From positions 1-36,557 of the forward strand of contig JBAZOP010000028.1 of assembly GCA_041648665.1 (NCBI GenBank): 36,557 nucleotides of DNA. Reading direction: 5' to 3'. Both the position numbers and the translations under genes were made by a program. Positions 7,267-15,028 of this stretch are shown in pieces; the first letter of the stretch is position 1; each line of letters begins with the position of its first letter. This DNA comes from a bacterium. Its GTDB lineage: Bacteria > UBA10199 > 2-02-FULL-44-16 > JAAZCA01. The notes beneath the pieces are model-generated. The model saw only the letters and a list, made by a program, of their open reading frames with translations. It was not told where the DNA came from and made no database searches.

Positions 7267-7523
7267 GGTGGCATTCCCCAGGATGCATGCCACAACCACA
7301 ACTCGTCAAGCGTGTTGAGGTGTCAGCCGATGCGAGGGAGAGTTGGTTCCTCGTTGTCGCCGTGAGAAAAGAGACGCTCGCCTGCTAGAATCGACCGCTG
7401 TGGGGGCTGCAGTACTCCCCACATCACGCGAGCGGCCAATTCTCATCCAGCCAGCGTCCTGGACGGTGGTGCCACGACTTTCAAGCAAGCGAGGGTGAAT
7501 TTGTCGTGGCTGAGAATTCCGCG

Positions 7524-7548
7524 TGTAATTCCAATTACATGCTATTAT
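7524..7548 (+). promoter_or_regulatory. integrase promoter with palindromic operator
   Basis: A palindrome, TGTAATTCCAATTACA (7524-7539; two 7-bp arms, CC spacer), abuts an extended -10 box TGCTATTAT (7540-7548). The palindrome therefore fills the -35/-10 spacer, an ideal repressor position. The arm core ATTCCAATT recurs at 7591-7599, and a related site lies at 9172-9187. No good -35 hexamer is seen, which fits an extended -10 promoter. Confidence 0.5.
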
Positions 7549-7590
7549 GTGATTGACACGGGCAAGCGAGCGCGTAAGCTCGGAGCCGTG

Positions 7591-7599
7591 ATTCCAATT
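7591..7599 (+). repeat. second ATTCCAATT half-palindrome core
   Basis: ATTCCAATT recurs 51 bases after the end of the promoter palindrome and just before the chosen integrase start. It matches the palindrome core but has no full arms. It could be an auxiliary operator or chance; both copies encode the same VIPI peptide in the longer integrase frame. Confidence 0.35.
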
Positions 7600-7611
7600 C
7601 CTCCCCTGGAT

Positions 7612-8604
7612 ATGAATGTACTGGTCCGGTCCTTCGAGGGCTACCTGCGCGTCGAGCGCGGCCGTAGTCCGATAACCATCAAGAGATACCTCTCGGTGCT
7701 CTCCAAATTCGTAGCCTTCATTGGCGCGGACAACTCGGACCTGGTTCTTGAGAAGGTGGTCAAGGCCGACCTGGTCAAGTTCCTGCGGCAGTCAGCCGGC
7801 GACGGCAGTGATCCGTCGCGCACGACTTGGAATCTGGCTCTCGCTTCCCTGCGCTCGTTCTACGAGTACCTGTTCAAGACGGAGGTCATCAACGTGAACC
7901 CGGCGATGCGTATCGACCGGCTCAAGACGAATCTTCGAGAGCCGACTCCTCTATCTCTGGACGAGTACCTTGCCCTGGTCGAAGCAGCAGAGCAGCTATC
8001 AGCCAAACCTGTGCGTTCGCGGAACGCGGCCATCATCCACGTTCTGTTTCACTCCTCGCTCCGCGTACGCGAGGTCTGCTCGCTCAACCTCGACCACCTG
8101 GACTTTGACAATCGATGGTTTTCAAACATCAGGACTAAGGGAAGCAAGTGGCTGTCGCTTCCCTTCAGCGACCTGGTATCGGCCGCCCTTGAGCGCTACC
8201 TCGACGATCGCCCTCATCTGGCGGCCAACAAAAAAATCGGCGAGCCCGAGCTCGCCCTGTTCCTTTCCACCAGAGGCACCCGCCTCTCGATCCGCGCCAT
8301 CGAGGAGATGGTCACAAACTGCGCTCAGCAGGCGGGGATCGCCCGTTCGGTCGGTCCCCACCTCGTCCGTCACTCCGGTGCAACCGGCATGTCCGAACTG
8401 GGCACGCCACTATCCGTTGTTCAGGAAATCCTCGGCCACGCGTCAGTATCGACGACCCGTCGCTATGTCCATGTCCGCGACGTTGCCAGGAGAAACGCGG
8501 TTGATTCCCTCGGGAAGGAGGTCACGAAGCGTCTCCGTGACCGAACTCGCAGGCTGTCTCGTCGTTCCGTCAACACGCCCGAAGCTGGAATCGACAACCA
8601 GTAG
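7612..8604 (+). CDS. tyrosine recombinase / integrase (XerC/D-like)
   Basis: 330 aa from ATG 7612; an upstream in-frame GTG at 7495 would read through the promoter palindrome and is less likely. Residues 1-90 form the SAM-like core-binding domain (SFEGYLRVERGRSPITIKRY). The catalytic domain holds the full set: R151 in SSLRVREV, K179 in TKGSK, H250 and R253 in PHLVRHSGAT, H276 in LGHASVSTT and the nucleophile Y285 in RRYVHV. It is thus expected to be active, cutting and rejoining DNA through a 3' phosphotyrosine. It is divergent from the Ddl/MurF operon and followed by a basic DNA-binding-type protein. It may have mobilised one of the flanking accessory blocks, but no convincing attachment-site pair is visible. 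No strong Shine-Dalgarno precedes the chosen start. Confidence 0.85.
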   Translation: MNVLVRSFEGYLRVERGRSPITIKRYLSVLSKFVAFIGADNSDLVLEKVVKADLVKFLRQSAGDGSDPSRTTWNLALASLRSFYEYLFKTEVINVNPAMRIDRLKTNLREPTPLSLDEYLALVEAAEQLSAKPVRSRNAAIIHVLFHSSLRVREVCSLNLDHLDFDNRWFSNIRTKGSKWLSLPFSDLVSAALERYLDDRPHLAANKKIGEPELALFLSTRGTRLSIRAIEEMVTNCAQQAGIARSVGPHLVRHSGATGMSELGTPLSVVQEILGHASVSTTRRYVHVRDVARRNAVDSLGKEVTKRLRDRTRRLSRRSVNTPEAGIDNQ

Positions 8605-8686
8605 CAAGCGAGCGGATAGGATATCGGTGGACAGGCATCATGGCTTCCGATAGCATCGCAGCAATCCACCAGGAGGCCTGACCAGA

Positions 8687-9157
8687 ATGGCGCGTCCACG
8701 CAAGGGTGATTTCAAGGCCGAGCTTCGACCAATCGTTGAAGACTTCGTCGAGCGCATCGCGCAGATGATGCAGACTCGCGCTCGTGATGAGATGAGGGGC
8801 AAGCTCGAGGTTCTTCTCGAGGGGACTCCGCCCATCGCGGGCAAGGCGACCAGGGGACGCCGGGGCGCCCGCCGCGCCAAGCCCTGTCGCGTTCCCGACT
8901 GCGGCAAGCCCAGCAAGGGCCCTCGCTTCAACTTCTTCTGCGCGGACCACTGGGAACTCCCAGCCGAAGAGAAGGCCAAGATCGCGGCCGCGGACAAGGC
9001 CGCCAAGAAGGCCGCCAAGGCTTCCGGTCGGACTGGCGGTGAGCATACCGGCGCTGGCGAAGGCGCAGCAGCGAATGGCACCAAGCCGGCTCCCAAGCGT
9101 GCCGCGGCGAGGAAGGCCGGCAACGCGAAGAAACGGCGCAAGGCAGCCAAATCCTAG
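8687..9157 (+). CDS. basic zinc-binding / histone-H1-like DNA-binding protein
   Basis: A 156-aa protein with three parts. Residues 1-45 form an amphipathic helical region (ELRPIVEDFVERIAQMM). Residues 60-90 hold a compact Cys/His motif with C67, C72, C85 and H88 (CRVPDCGKP then FFCADHW), a likely zinc site. From about 95 to the end it is Lys/Ala-rich low complexity with AKKAAKA-type repeats, resembling bacterial histone-H1-like tails. The overall charge and tail suggest DNA or RNA binding. AGGAGG lies ten bases before ATG 8687. It follows the integrase by 82 bp and may be an accessory DNA-binding factor, which is inference from position. No named family is recognised. Confidence 0.65.
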   Translation: MARPRKGDFKAELRPIVEDFVERIAQMMQTRARDEMRGKLEVLLEGTPPIAGKATRGRRGARRAKPCRVPDCGKPSKGPRFNFFCADHWELPAEEKAKIAAADKAAKKAAKASGRTGGEHTGAGEGAAANGTKPAPKRAAARKAGNAKKRRKAAKS

Positions 9158-9171
9158 ATCGGCCGACTGCG

Positions 9172-9187
9172 TGTAATTGGAATTGTC
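9172..9187 (+). repeat. degenerate copy of the integrase-promoter palindrome
   Basis: TGTAATTGGAATTGTC matches the reverse complement of the 7524-7539 palindrome over TGTAATTGGAATT (13 bases); the last three arm positions differ. It lies upstream of the leader ORF and lipoprotein gene and downstream of the basic protein gene, so the same factor may control both flanks. Confidence 0.45.
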
Positions 9188-9233
9188 CGCAATAGTTAAT
9201 GGCTGTGGATAAACCCATAGTGCATTGCGTACC

Positions 9234-9239
9234 TATAAG
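9234..9239 (+). promoter_or_regulatory. possible -10 box for leader ORF and lipoprotein
   Basis: TATAAG lies 22 bases before the leader ORF start and just before its AAGGAGG site. No clear -35 hexamer is visible, so the call is tentative. Confidence 0.3.
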
Positions 9240-9260
9240 ACAAGGAGGAAACGACAACGC

Positions 9261-9332
9261 ATGGCCTACGGCTCAATCCAGACTCGTCCTCACTCGCGGC
9301 AATGTCGTCTTCGAAAGGGGAAACAGTCATGA
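9261..9332 (+). CDS. possible 23-aa leader peptide coupled to the lipoprotein gene
   Basis: ATG 9261 follows a near-consensus AAGGAGG (9242-9248, spacing 12) and encodes 23 residues rich in Arg, Lys and Gln (MAYGSIQTRP, then five basic residues near the end). Its TGA (9330-9332) overlaps the lipoprotein ATG (9329) as ATGA. This arrangement is typical of translational coupling. The peptide itself matches nothing recognised and may simply deliver ribosomes to the next start. Confidence 0.35.
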   Translation: MAYGSIQTRPHSRQCRLRKGKQS

Positions 9333-9838
9333 GGGTGTGTAGCGCTGCTGTGTTGTTAATGGTTCTCTCAGGGGCAGGCGTCGGGTGCGGGCTGATGGGC
9401 GACGGCTCGAAGAGCTCGACAACGCCCACCGCAAGTTCGGCCAAGCCGGCCTCTCTCGATGCGTACCAGGTGGCACCCTACAAGAAGCTCGGCAGTGAGT
9501 CGTTCGTCGACGAGTACAAGGGGAAGTACATCCGCTTCAAAGCCATGTTCATCGGCGAGTGGACAATCGTCACCACGTACAAGCAGGGCGGGATCGACAC
9601 CGACGGCCGCGTCTTCGTAAACCACCGCGACGTCGACTACCAGACGACGGCCACTGGCCTCGGACCGAGCGATTCCGAGTTTCCCCCCTTCGTCCTCTCC
9701 GTGCCGAAGAACGCCAGCGACTTCGTCTACGCCGCGAAGCGCGGGGACCTCTTCGAGGTCTGGGGGAGGGCAGAGGAGGCCAACCTTCCGGGGAAGCACG
9801 GTTTGCACGTCCTCGTGGACAAGATCCAGAAGCCGTAG
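9329..9838 (+). CDS. predicted lipoprotein, function unknown
   Basis: 169 aa from ATG 9329, which has AGGGG eight bases upstream; the longer in-frame start at 9302 would spoil the signal sequence. Residues 1-20 are a signal peptide (MRVCSAAVLLMVLSGAGVGC) with C20 as probable lipidated cysteine, although GVG before it is a weak lipobox. A Ser/Thr/Pro-rich spacer follows (about 28-45). The remaining domain, with SFVDEYKGKYIRFKAMFIGEW, FVNHRDVDYQ and DLFEVWGRA, looks beta-rich, possibly OB-like; the K-G-K-Y-I-R-F strand followed by V-x-G-R-A is reminiscent of exported OB-fold nucleic-acid or ligand binders. No family can be named. It is the only exported protein between the integrase and the receiver-domain gene. 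Confidence 0.65.
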   Translation: MRVCSAAVLLMVLSGAGVGCGLMGDGSKSSTTPTASSAKPASLDAYQVAPYKKLGSESFVDEYKGKYIRFKAMFIGEWTIVTTYKQGGIDTDGRVFVNHRDVDYQTTATGLGPSDSEFPPFVLSVPKNASDFVYAAKRGDLFEVWGRAEEANLPGKHGLHVLVDKIQKP

Positions 9839-10110
9839 CGCGAAGACGCAAGTCAGAATCCAGTGGTGCGAGCCACACGGGTCCAGTCCTGTCTTCTCCC
9901 CAGGGCTGCGTTGTCGTCTCCGACGGAGCCGGGTGCTGTTCCCAGGCGCCGCAACGCTCCGACAGAATCCGACTCTGTCTCTGTGGACGCTGACGATCCC
10001 GTGGAACCGGAGCAATCTTGATCCCTTACCACTTTGGGATCGACAGCGCCGCGCTTCCATGATCTCGTGATCATCAGCGACCTTCGTGTCGCGCGCCCCG
10101 GGGGCAGTCG
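9839..10110. other. intergenic region, no feature found
   Basis: 272 bp between the lipoprotein and receiver-domain genes. No conserved motif, good RBS or terminator was recognised. A half-site CCACTTTGGGA at about 10029-10039 resembles one arm of the TTTGGG palindromes at 28994, 31922 and 32861, but has no second arm. Confidence 0.4.
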
Positions 10111-10509
10111 ATGGCGATGGATCCGTGGCAGCCAACCCGACCCACGACGTCCGAAGTTCGCGACCTCCTCGTGCTGGATGACGACGAGGCGATTATGCGT
10201 GCCTTGCGGCGCTTGCTCGGCGCACGCTACGCCGTGCGTTGTGCCGCCTCGGCGGACGAGGCGCGAGAGCTCATGTCGGCTCGCGTTCCCAAGGTCCTGC
10301 TCAGCGACTACGAGTTGGCCGAGGGTACCGCTGCTGACTTCCTGCGCGAGGTGAAGGCACGGTGGCCCGAGGTCCGTTGCATTCTGCACTCGGCCTCACG
10401 CGCGGAGGCCTGGACCGAACGGCTGGACGACGGCATCCTCGAGGCCGTCGTGACGAAGCCAGCGACCGCCGCGGAGATCCTGGACCGGATCGAATCGCAG
10501 CGCCGCTGA
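10111..10509 (+). CDS. single-domain response regulator (receiver only)
   Basis: 132 aa with all receiver landmarks: the acidic cluster D23-D25 in LLVLDDDEAIM, phospho-acceptor D66 in LLSDYEL, switch S94 in ILHSAS and the conserved K116 in VVTKPA. There is no output domain, so it acts by protein contact or as a phosphate shuttle. The divergent 1010-aa hybrid kinase encoded just beyond (11467-14499, minus strand) is a plausible partner, though it has its own receiver. ATG 10111 is not preceded by a strong RBS. The gene is followed by a structured region and terminator (10605-10674). Confidence 0.8.
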   Translation: MAMDPWQPTRPTTSEVRDLLVLDDDEAIMRALRRLLGARYAVRCAASADEARELMSARVPKVLLSDYELAEGTAADFLREVKARWPEVRCILHSASRAEAWTERLDDGILEAVVTKPATAAEILDRIESQRR

Positions 10510-10604
10510 CGCCACCGACGGGCGGCAACCCAGCCTGACCACGTTGGCTGACGAATAGCGTGCATCTTCTGGTCCTTGCGAGACACTGCACACATGCTCT
10601 CTGT

Positions 10605-10626
10605 GGGGGCTCGTTCGCGAGTCCCC
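10605..10626 (+). ncRNA. UUCG-loop hairpin, possible part of an sRNA or mRNA tail
   Basis: A 9-bp stem, GGGGGCTCG against CGAGTCCCC with one G-U pair, closed by a TTCG tetraloop. It sits just upstream of the terminator hairpin at 10630-10674. Two adjacent stable hairpins ending in a T tract are typical of a bacterial small RNA 3' half or of a double terminator. No convincing promoter could be found between the receiver gene and this hairpin, so a separate RNA gene is unproven. Confidence 0.35.
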
Positions 10627-10629
10627 GGC

Positions 10630-10674
10630 CGCCGGCCGTTCCTGCCCCTCCTGGGATCGGTCGGCGTTTTTTTT
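10630..10674 (+). terminator. intrinsic terminator
   Basis: CGCCGGCCG (10630-10638) pairs with CGGTCGGCG (10658-10666) through a 9-bp stem with one G-U pair, followed directly by eight T residues (10667-10674). It lies about 120 bp after the receiver-domain gene and ends plus-strand transcription there. Confidence 0.8.
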
Positions 10675-11214
10675 CTCGGACTCCCCCTCGGTCCAGGTGT
10701 GCGCGGCGACATCCTAAAATCGCAGTTCGCGAGCTCGCTCCGCGTGATGGCCTCACGCACGAGGCCCGGTTGACTCAACCCCACGATCCTGCTTGCCCTC
10801 GTCTTATGACCCCGCGTAGCATCGAAGTAGGCTCCACGGAGCCTGGTCGCCGGCCAGCTCGCCCCCCCAGGCCGGCCGGCGGCCGATGTTCTTCTCGCAA
10901 GGGCGGATCGCTCTCCTATGAGGGCGCGCTGCTTCTGCGATAACGGGCATCGTTCAGGCTAATGCGTTGGCTACTGCCGCACCTTGCCGGTCGGTCACGG
11001 CAACTGGCACCGAGTGTAGGGCTCAACCTTCCGCGCCAACCCGCCGATGGCCTCTGTGAGGGTAAGCCCGAAGGGTAGAGGTATAGTCCTTCCACGCGGT
11101 TTCATCGGCGGAGGACCCAAAGAGGAAGGCCCGGCGCCAACCGCCGAACCCCTGGGGGACGGCGTGCACGCCAGTTGGTGCACGCTGCCCCGCAACCTGA
11201 AGGAGAGGGGCGAC
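10675..11214. other. intergenic region without a supported gene
   Basis: 540 bp between the terminator and the small gene at 11215. Short frames exist on both strands but lack RBS, family motifs or length. The only structure noted is the inverted repeat at 11162-11185 just before the next gene. The GC-rich stretch near 10850-10890 contains several short GGCC/GCCGG palindromes of no clear meaning. Confidence 0.4.
11162..11185 (+). repeat. inverted repeat upstream of the 75-aa gene
   Basis: GCGTGCAC (11162-11169) and GTGCACGC (11178-11185) are perfect inverted repeats with an 8-nt spacer, ending 29 bases before ATG 11215. It could be an operator or a 5' UTR hairpin. Confidence 0.5.
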
Positions 11215-11442
11215 ATGGCCTGGGTCACGGAGTTCGATCTCAATGGCAAGCCAGTTGTCATCTACATCGCTCGCCCGGCCGTTCCGAGCGACCCGGATAT
11301 GGTCGAGTACTCTGATCCCCAGACGGGCACGACGAAGAGCTTCAACGCTGGCATCCTGACCTGGCGGGAGTTCAGCGGATCATGCCCCGACGGAGCAGCG
11401 CTTGCGCGCGTGGTTGGCGACTGGGCGGTCACCCACGTCTGA
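11215..11442 (+). CDS. small hypothetical protein (75 aa)
   Basis: Starts at ATG 11215 with AAGGAGAGGGG upstream; the longer frame from 11047 lacks a good start. The protein reads as a small alpha/beta domain: TEFDLNGKPVVIYIA, an acidic YSDPQTGTTK turn, and a closing ALARVVGDWAV helix. No family is recognised. It is convergent with the hybrid histidine kinase gene, 24 bp away, and the gap contains a 12-bp perfect palindrome. The codon pattern is high in GC3 and the RBS is strong, so it is probably real. Confidence 0.55.
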   Translation: MAWVTEFDLNGKPVVIYIARPAVPSDPDMVEYSDPQTGTTKSFNAGILTWREFSGSCPDGAALARVVGDWAVTHV

Positions 11443-11448
11443 TCACCG

Positions 11449-11460
11449 CGCGCCGGCGCG
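11449..11460. repeat. 12-bp palindrome between convergent genes
   Basis: CGCGCCGGCGCG is a perfect palindrome in the 24-bp gap between two convergent stop codons. With no T tract it is at most a weak bidirectional terminator. Confidence 0.3.
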
Positions 11461-11466
11461 ACGCCG

Positions 11467-14400
11467 TCACTTGCCACGCTCACTTCCAGCGTCCAGGACT
11501 TCACGCACCTTCTGCGTCAGCGCCACGGCCGTGAACGGCTTGGCGACCAAGTGCGTGCCGGGCTCAAGCACACCGTGATGGGCGATGGCGTCGTCGGTGT
11601 AGCCCGATACGTAGATCACTTTGAGTTCGGGGCGAAGCCTGGCCAGATGCTCGGCCAGATCGTGGCCGCCCATCTGCGGCATCACGACATCGGTCACCAG
11701 GAGGTCGACCTCGCGACCGTGGCGCTCCATCAGGCCTACGGCCTCCTGGCCGTTCGCGGCTGTCAACACGCGGTAGCCAGCTCCCACCAGGATCCGCTCG
11801 GCGACGCGCCGGACAGCATCGTCGTCCTCGGCCAGGAGGATCGTCTCGCTCCCCCGGGCGACTTCGGATACCTGCCCGCGGCGAGCCTGGGTGGCGGCAG
11901 CATCAAGCCGGGGAAGGTATATCTTGAAGCATGTGCCCTGGCCTGGTTCGCTGTAGACCCAGATGTACCCGCCGATCTGCTTCACGACTCCGTAGACCGT
12001 GGCGAGCCCGAGGCCCGTGCCCCTGCCTACCATCTTCGTGGTGAAGAACGGCTCGAAGATATGTTCGCGGACGGTCGCTTCCATACCGGATCCCGTGTCG
12101 GTCACAGCCAGTAACACGTAGCGCCCCGGCTGCGCTCCGAGGTGCTCTGCGACGTATTCTTCGTCGAGTTCGACGTTGGCGGTTTCTACGATCAACGTCC
12201 CTCCGTTGGGCATGGCGTCACGGGCGTTGACCACCAGGTTCATGATGACCTGCTCCATCTGCCCGGCATCCGCCGAGACGCTCCCCAGCTGCTCGGCGAG
12301 CTTGATCACAAAGTGGATGTCCTCGCGCAGCAGCCGGCGCAACATCCCAGCAAGATCACCGACGACTTGGTTGAGGCTCAGGACTTGCGGCGCAATGACC
12401 TGCTTGCGGCTGAAGGCCAGGAGCTGGCGGGTCAGCGCTGCCGCGCGCTCACCGGCCTGTTTGACCTCCTCGAGGTCAGCCCGGACCGGGTCGGATGCGG
12501 GTAGGGCATCGAGTGCGAACCCGGAGTAGCTGATGATGACGGACAGCAGGTTGTTGAAGTCGTGGGCCACGCCTCCGGCCAGTCTGCCCACCGCCTCCAT
12601 CTGCTGTGACTGGCGGAACTGGTCCTCAAGCAGCCGGCGCTCGGTTACGTCGATCATCGTCCCGTCAATGAGGTCGCCTGACCGGCTGAGGTTCTCAATG
12701 ACCCAGATGGTCTTGCCATCCTTGCGGCGGTAACTCTGCTCGTGGTTGAGGAGGTGACCCTCGCGCAATAGGCGTTCGTGGGCCGCGTCGCTCTCCTCGC
12801 TGGGTTCGAGAAGCGTCGAGACCGGAGTGCCCAGCGCCTCCGCTCTCGAGGCGTAGCCGAAGATCCGCGCGCAGGCCTCGTTGCAGTCAACGACCCGGCC
12901 ATCCGCGGTCAACCGAAAGACGCCGGCGAGATTGCGTTCGAACAGCAGTCGGTAGCGTTCTTCGCTCTCGCGCAACGCTCGCTCCGCGACCTCGCGCGCG
13001 GCGCGGGTGCGAAGGGCAACGAGGCCGAAGGCAATGTCATCGGCCAGCTCCTGGAGCAACTCGGTTTCGGCGGCGTCGAACGCGCCCGGGTCGCGTTCCA
13101 GCACGCCGAGCACACCCAGCGTATTCCCGTCGGCGCGCAACGGCACCGCCACGGCGGACGCGAACCCCACACGCAGGAGTTCATCCCGCCACGGCGCCAG
13201 GTCGGCGTCGCCGACGTGCGCCCTGGTTACTTGCACCGCGCTGGCGCGGAGGGCCAGCGCTACGGGCGTCAACAGACCTTCGCCCACCGGCGCCTGACCG
13301 AGGAGCCCCCGGCCGTTGCCGTGGCGGGCAGCCAACCGGGGCACGGCAGGCTCACGACCATCGCTAAGCTCAACCCAGACGAACCGGTCAATACCGTCTT
13401 CCCCGATGAACCGGCACACCTCGCTGAGCAACGTTAGCTCGTCGCTTGCTCGGGCCAACGCCTCGTTGCAGCGGGTCATGACCGTTAGCGCGCGCGTCCT
13501 TCGCCGCAACTCCTCAGTCCGTTCGCGCACGCGTTCTTCCAGTTCGTCGCGCGCCCGGCGGATCTCCGCCTCCATGCGCTTTCGATCGGTGACGTCTTCG
13601 AGCAGGCCGAGCGCTCCGGCGATCTCACCGTCGGCACCAAGTAGCGGCACCGTGCGGAGAGACACCGCTGCGTCGCCAGCGGCAGACGGCAAGCGGTACG
13701 GCCCGTCGTACGAGCACGGCTCGCCGGACAGCGTCTCGCGCAAGGCCGGCACCGGGCGCGGGTCGGGGAGCGACGATAGGTCGTAGCCGGTGAGCCGTTC
13801 TTGACCGCCACCCATGATGACCTCGAACGGGCGGTTGCAGTCGGTGATTCGGAGGTCGCGGTCATAGTGGACTACGCCGACCGGCACGCGCTGAAACAGC
13901 ATCCGGTACCGTTCCTCACTGTCGTGAAGCGCCGTTGCCCGTCGCTCCGCGACGCGACGAAACGCCGCCGCCATGCCTAGCAGGATGGCGACGAAGACGA
14001 CCTTGGCCAGCGCCGCCTCAATGAAGCGCTCGCCGGCGGCGCCCCGGACCTGGACGTGTGGCTCCGCGATCACGGCCGCTACTACCAGCAGCGGAATCGC
14101 CACCCCCCAGACCCTGGCCTCCTGTCGGCGGCCGAGGAGGACCATCGCGAAGCCGACGAGCGACAGCCACCAGATGGTCGAAGTCATGCCGTAGGCGATC
14201 GGGAGCAGCAGCGCCAGCGTCGCCACCAGTGCAGTCCCCTGGGCGGCCCCCGAAGATCGCGCCTGCGGGCTACTCCGATACCAGAAGTAGAGCGCGGCGA
14301 TGGCCACGACCCCTGCGGCATTGCCCCACCACGGCGTCAACCTCCCGGTCTGCAGGGTCACGAGGAGCCGCATGACGGCGAAGATCAGACACGCGAGCCC

Positions 14401-14499
14401 GACAGCCGTCAGACCGATGAGGACGAGGCTGTTCCGATCACCGACCACGTCCGAGTCCACGCCGACCTGCGGTGTGGGAGCATTGCTGCCGACGTTCAC
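11467..14499 (-). CDS. membrane-bound hybrid histidine kinase (PAS-GAF-PAS-HisKA-HATPase-REC)
   Basis: A 1010-aa protein. Residues 24-180 hold about six hydrophobic segments. A PAS domain covers about 195-305 (ERYRMLFQRVPVGVV), then a coiled coil (305-340) and a GAF-like domain (about 345-500). A second PAS follows (512-620: ERYRLLFERNLAGVF). The kinase core has H646 in GGVAHDFNNLLSV, N758 in NLVVNARDAM, the G1 box DTGSGM, FEPFFTTK and the G2 box GRGTGLGLATV. The C-terminal receiver has acidic D892, phospho-acceptor D937 in LLVTDVVMP, S965 and K987. This HDFNN-type kinase with a fused receiver usually sends phosphate onward to a separate regulator; the lone receiver at 10111 is the nearest candidate. 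The ligand is unknown. Confidence 0.9.
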   Translation of the reverse strand: MNVGSNAPTPQVGVDSDVVGDRNSLVLIGLTAVGLACLIFAVMRLLVTLQTGRLTPWWGNAAGVVAIAALYFWYRSSPQARSSGAAQGTALVATLALLLPIAYGMTSTIWWLSLVGFAMVLLGRRQEARVWGVAIPLLVVAAVIAEPHVQVRGAAGERFIEAALAKVVFVAILLGMAAAFRRVAERRATALHDSEERYRMLFQRVPVGVVHYDRDLRITDCNRPFEVIMGGGQERLTGYDLSSLPDPRPVPALRETLSGEPCSYDGPYRLPSAAGDAAVSLRTVPLLGADGEIAGALGLLEDVTDRKRMEAEIRRARDELEERVRERTEELRRRTRALTVMTRCNEALARASDELTLLSEVCRFIGEDGIDRFVWVELSDGREPAVPRLAARHGNGRGLLGQAPVGEGLLTPVALALRASAVQVTRAHVGDADLAPWRDELLRVGFASAVAVPLRADGNTLGVLGVLERDPGAFDAAETELLQELADDIAFGLVALRTRAAREVAERALRESEERYRLLFERNLAGVFRLTADGRVVDCNEACARIFGYASRAEALGTPVSTLLEPSEESDAAHERLLREGHLLNHEQSYRRKDGKTIWVIENLSRSGDLIDGTMIDVTERRLLEDQFRQSQQMEAVGRLAGGVAHDFNNLLSVIISYSGFALDALPASDPVRADLEEVKQAGERAAALTRQLLAFSRKQVIAPQVLSLNQVVGDLAGMLRRLLREDIHFVIKLAEQLGSVSADAGQMEQVIMNLVVNARDAMPNGGTLIVETANVELDEEYVAEHLGAQPGRYVLLAVTDTGSGMEATVREHIFEPFFTTKMVGRGTGLGLATVYGVVKQIGGYIWVYSEPGQGTCFKIYLPRLDAAATQARRGQVSEVARGSETILLAEDDDAVRRVAERILVGAGYRVLTAANGQEAVGLMERHGREVDLLVTDVVMPQMGGHDLAEHLARLRPELKVIYVSGYTDDAIAHHGVLEPGTHLVAKPFTAVALTQKVREVLDAGSERGK

Positions 14500-15028
14500 G
14501 GTACGACCCTCCCCGGCGGCGACGTGGAGCGGGATCCCTAGTGCCCGAATCCAGACCGCGCTGACTGTCGCTGCGAGACGAGACTATCGCCGTCAGAGGC
14601 AGTGTCAACAATCTGGCGCCGTCAGCGACAACGCGGAGAACTGCACGGCGAGTTCGGCTGCCTGTGCCTCCGACTCGTTCGAGCCGAACACGACGATCTA
14701 CCGCACGGTGGCTTTTCCGAGGCGCTCATGCGACAGACCATCGACATTGGTGGCCAAGCTCAAGCATTGGGTTCACGATTGGCTTGGATATAACCTGTCG
14801 CTCCTGCGGGGAAGACCGAGTGCCGACGGTTGGTTGGCGCATGAGCTTCCAGTAGGCTCGACTCCCGGCGCCTCTGACGCCGAGGCGTCGAAGCCCGGGC
14901 TGCCGAGAGGGCCGAGGCTACCCCCTGTCCATGCCACCGGGGCGCAGCTCTCCTGGGTGGTCCATTCTAGGGGTGAGACACGAAGTGCGGTTTCTCTGTC
15001 TGACACGTTCACGACTCCCGACGGCCAA
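14500..15028. other. intergenic region upstream of the hybrid kinase, no gene supported
   Basis: 529 bp holding the presumed promoter of the kinase gene and the downstream region of the 470-aa gene. Overlapping frames on both strands lack RBS and family motifs. A short inverted repeat, GCGCCTC/GAGGCGT (about 14868-14888), and a tRNA-like GGCTCGACTCCCGG string were examined, but neither develops into a terminator or tRNA. Confidence 0.4.

Noticed and set aside
7524..9187. The ATTCCAATT-type repeats as a proven att pair
   Set aside because: Only 13 bases match, arms are degenerate at 9172, and no gene or tRNA end is involved; an operator role is at least as likely.
9368..10135. 255-aa minus-strand frame opposite the lipoprotein gene
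   Set aside because: Antisense shadow of high-GC3 coding DNA; no RBS, family motif or sensible domain pattern.
14845..14890. tRNA-like T-arm string GGCTCGACTCCCGG
   Set aside because: No acceptor, D or anticodon stems can be folded around it on either strand.
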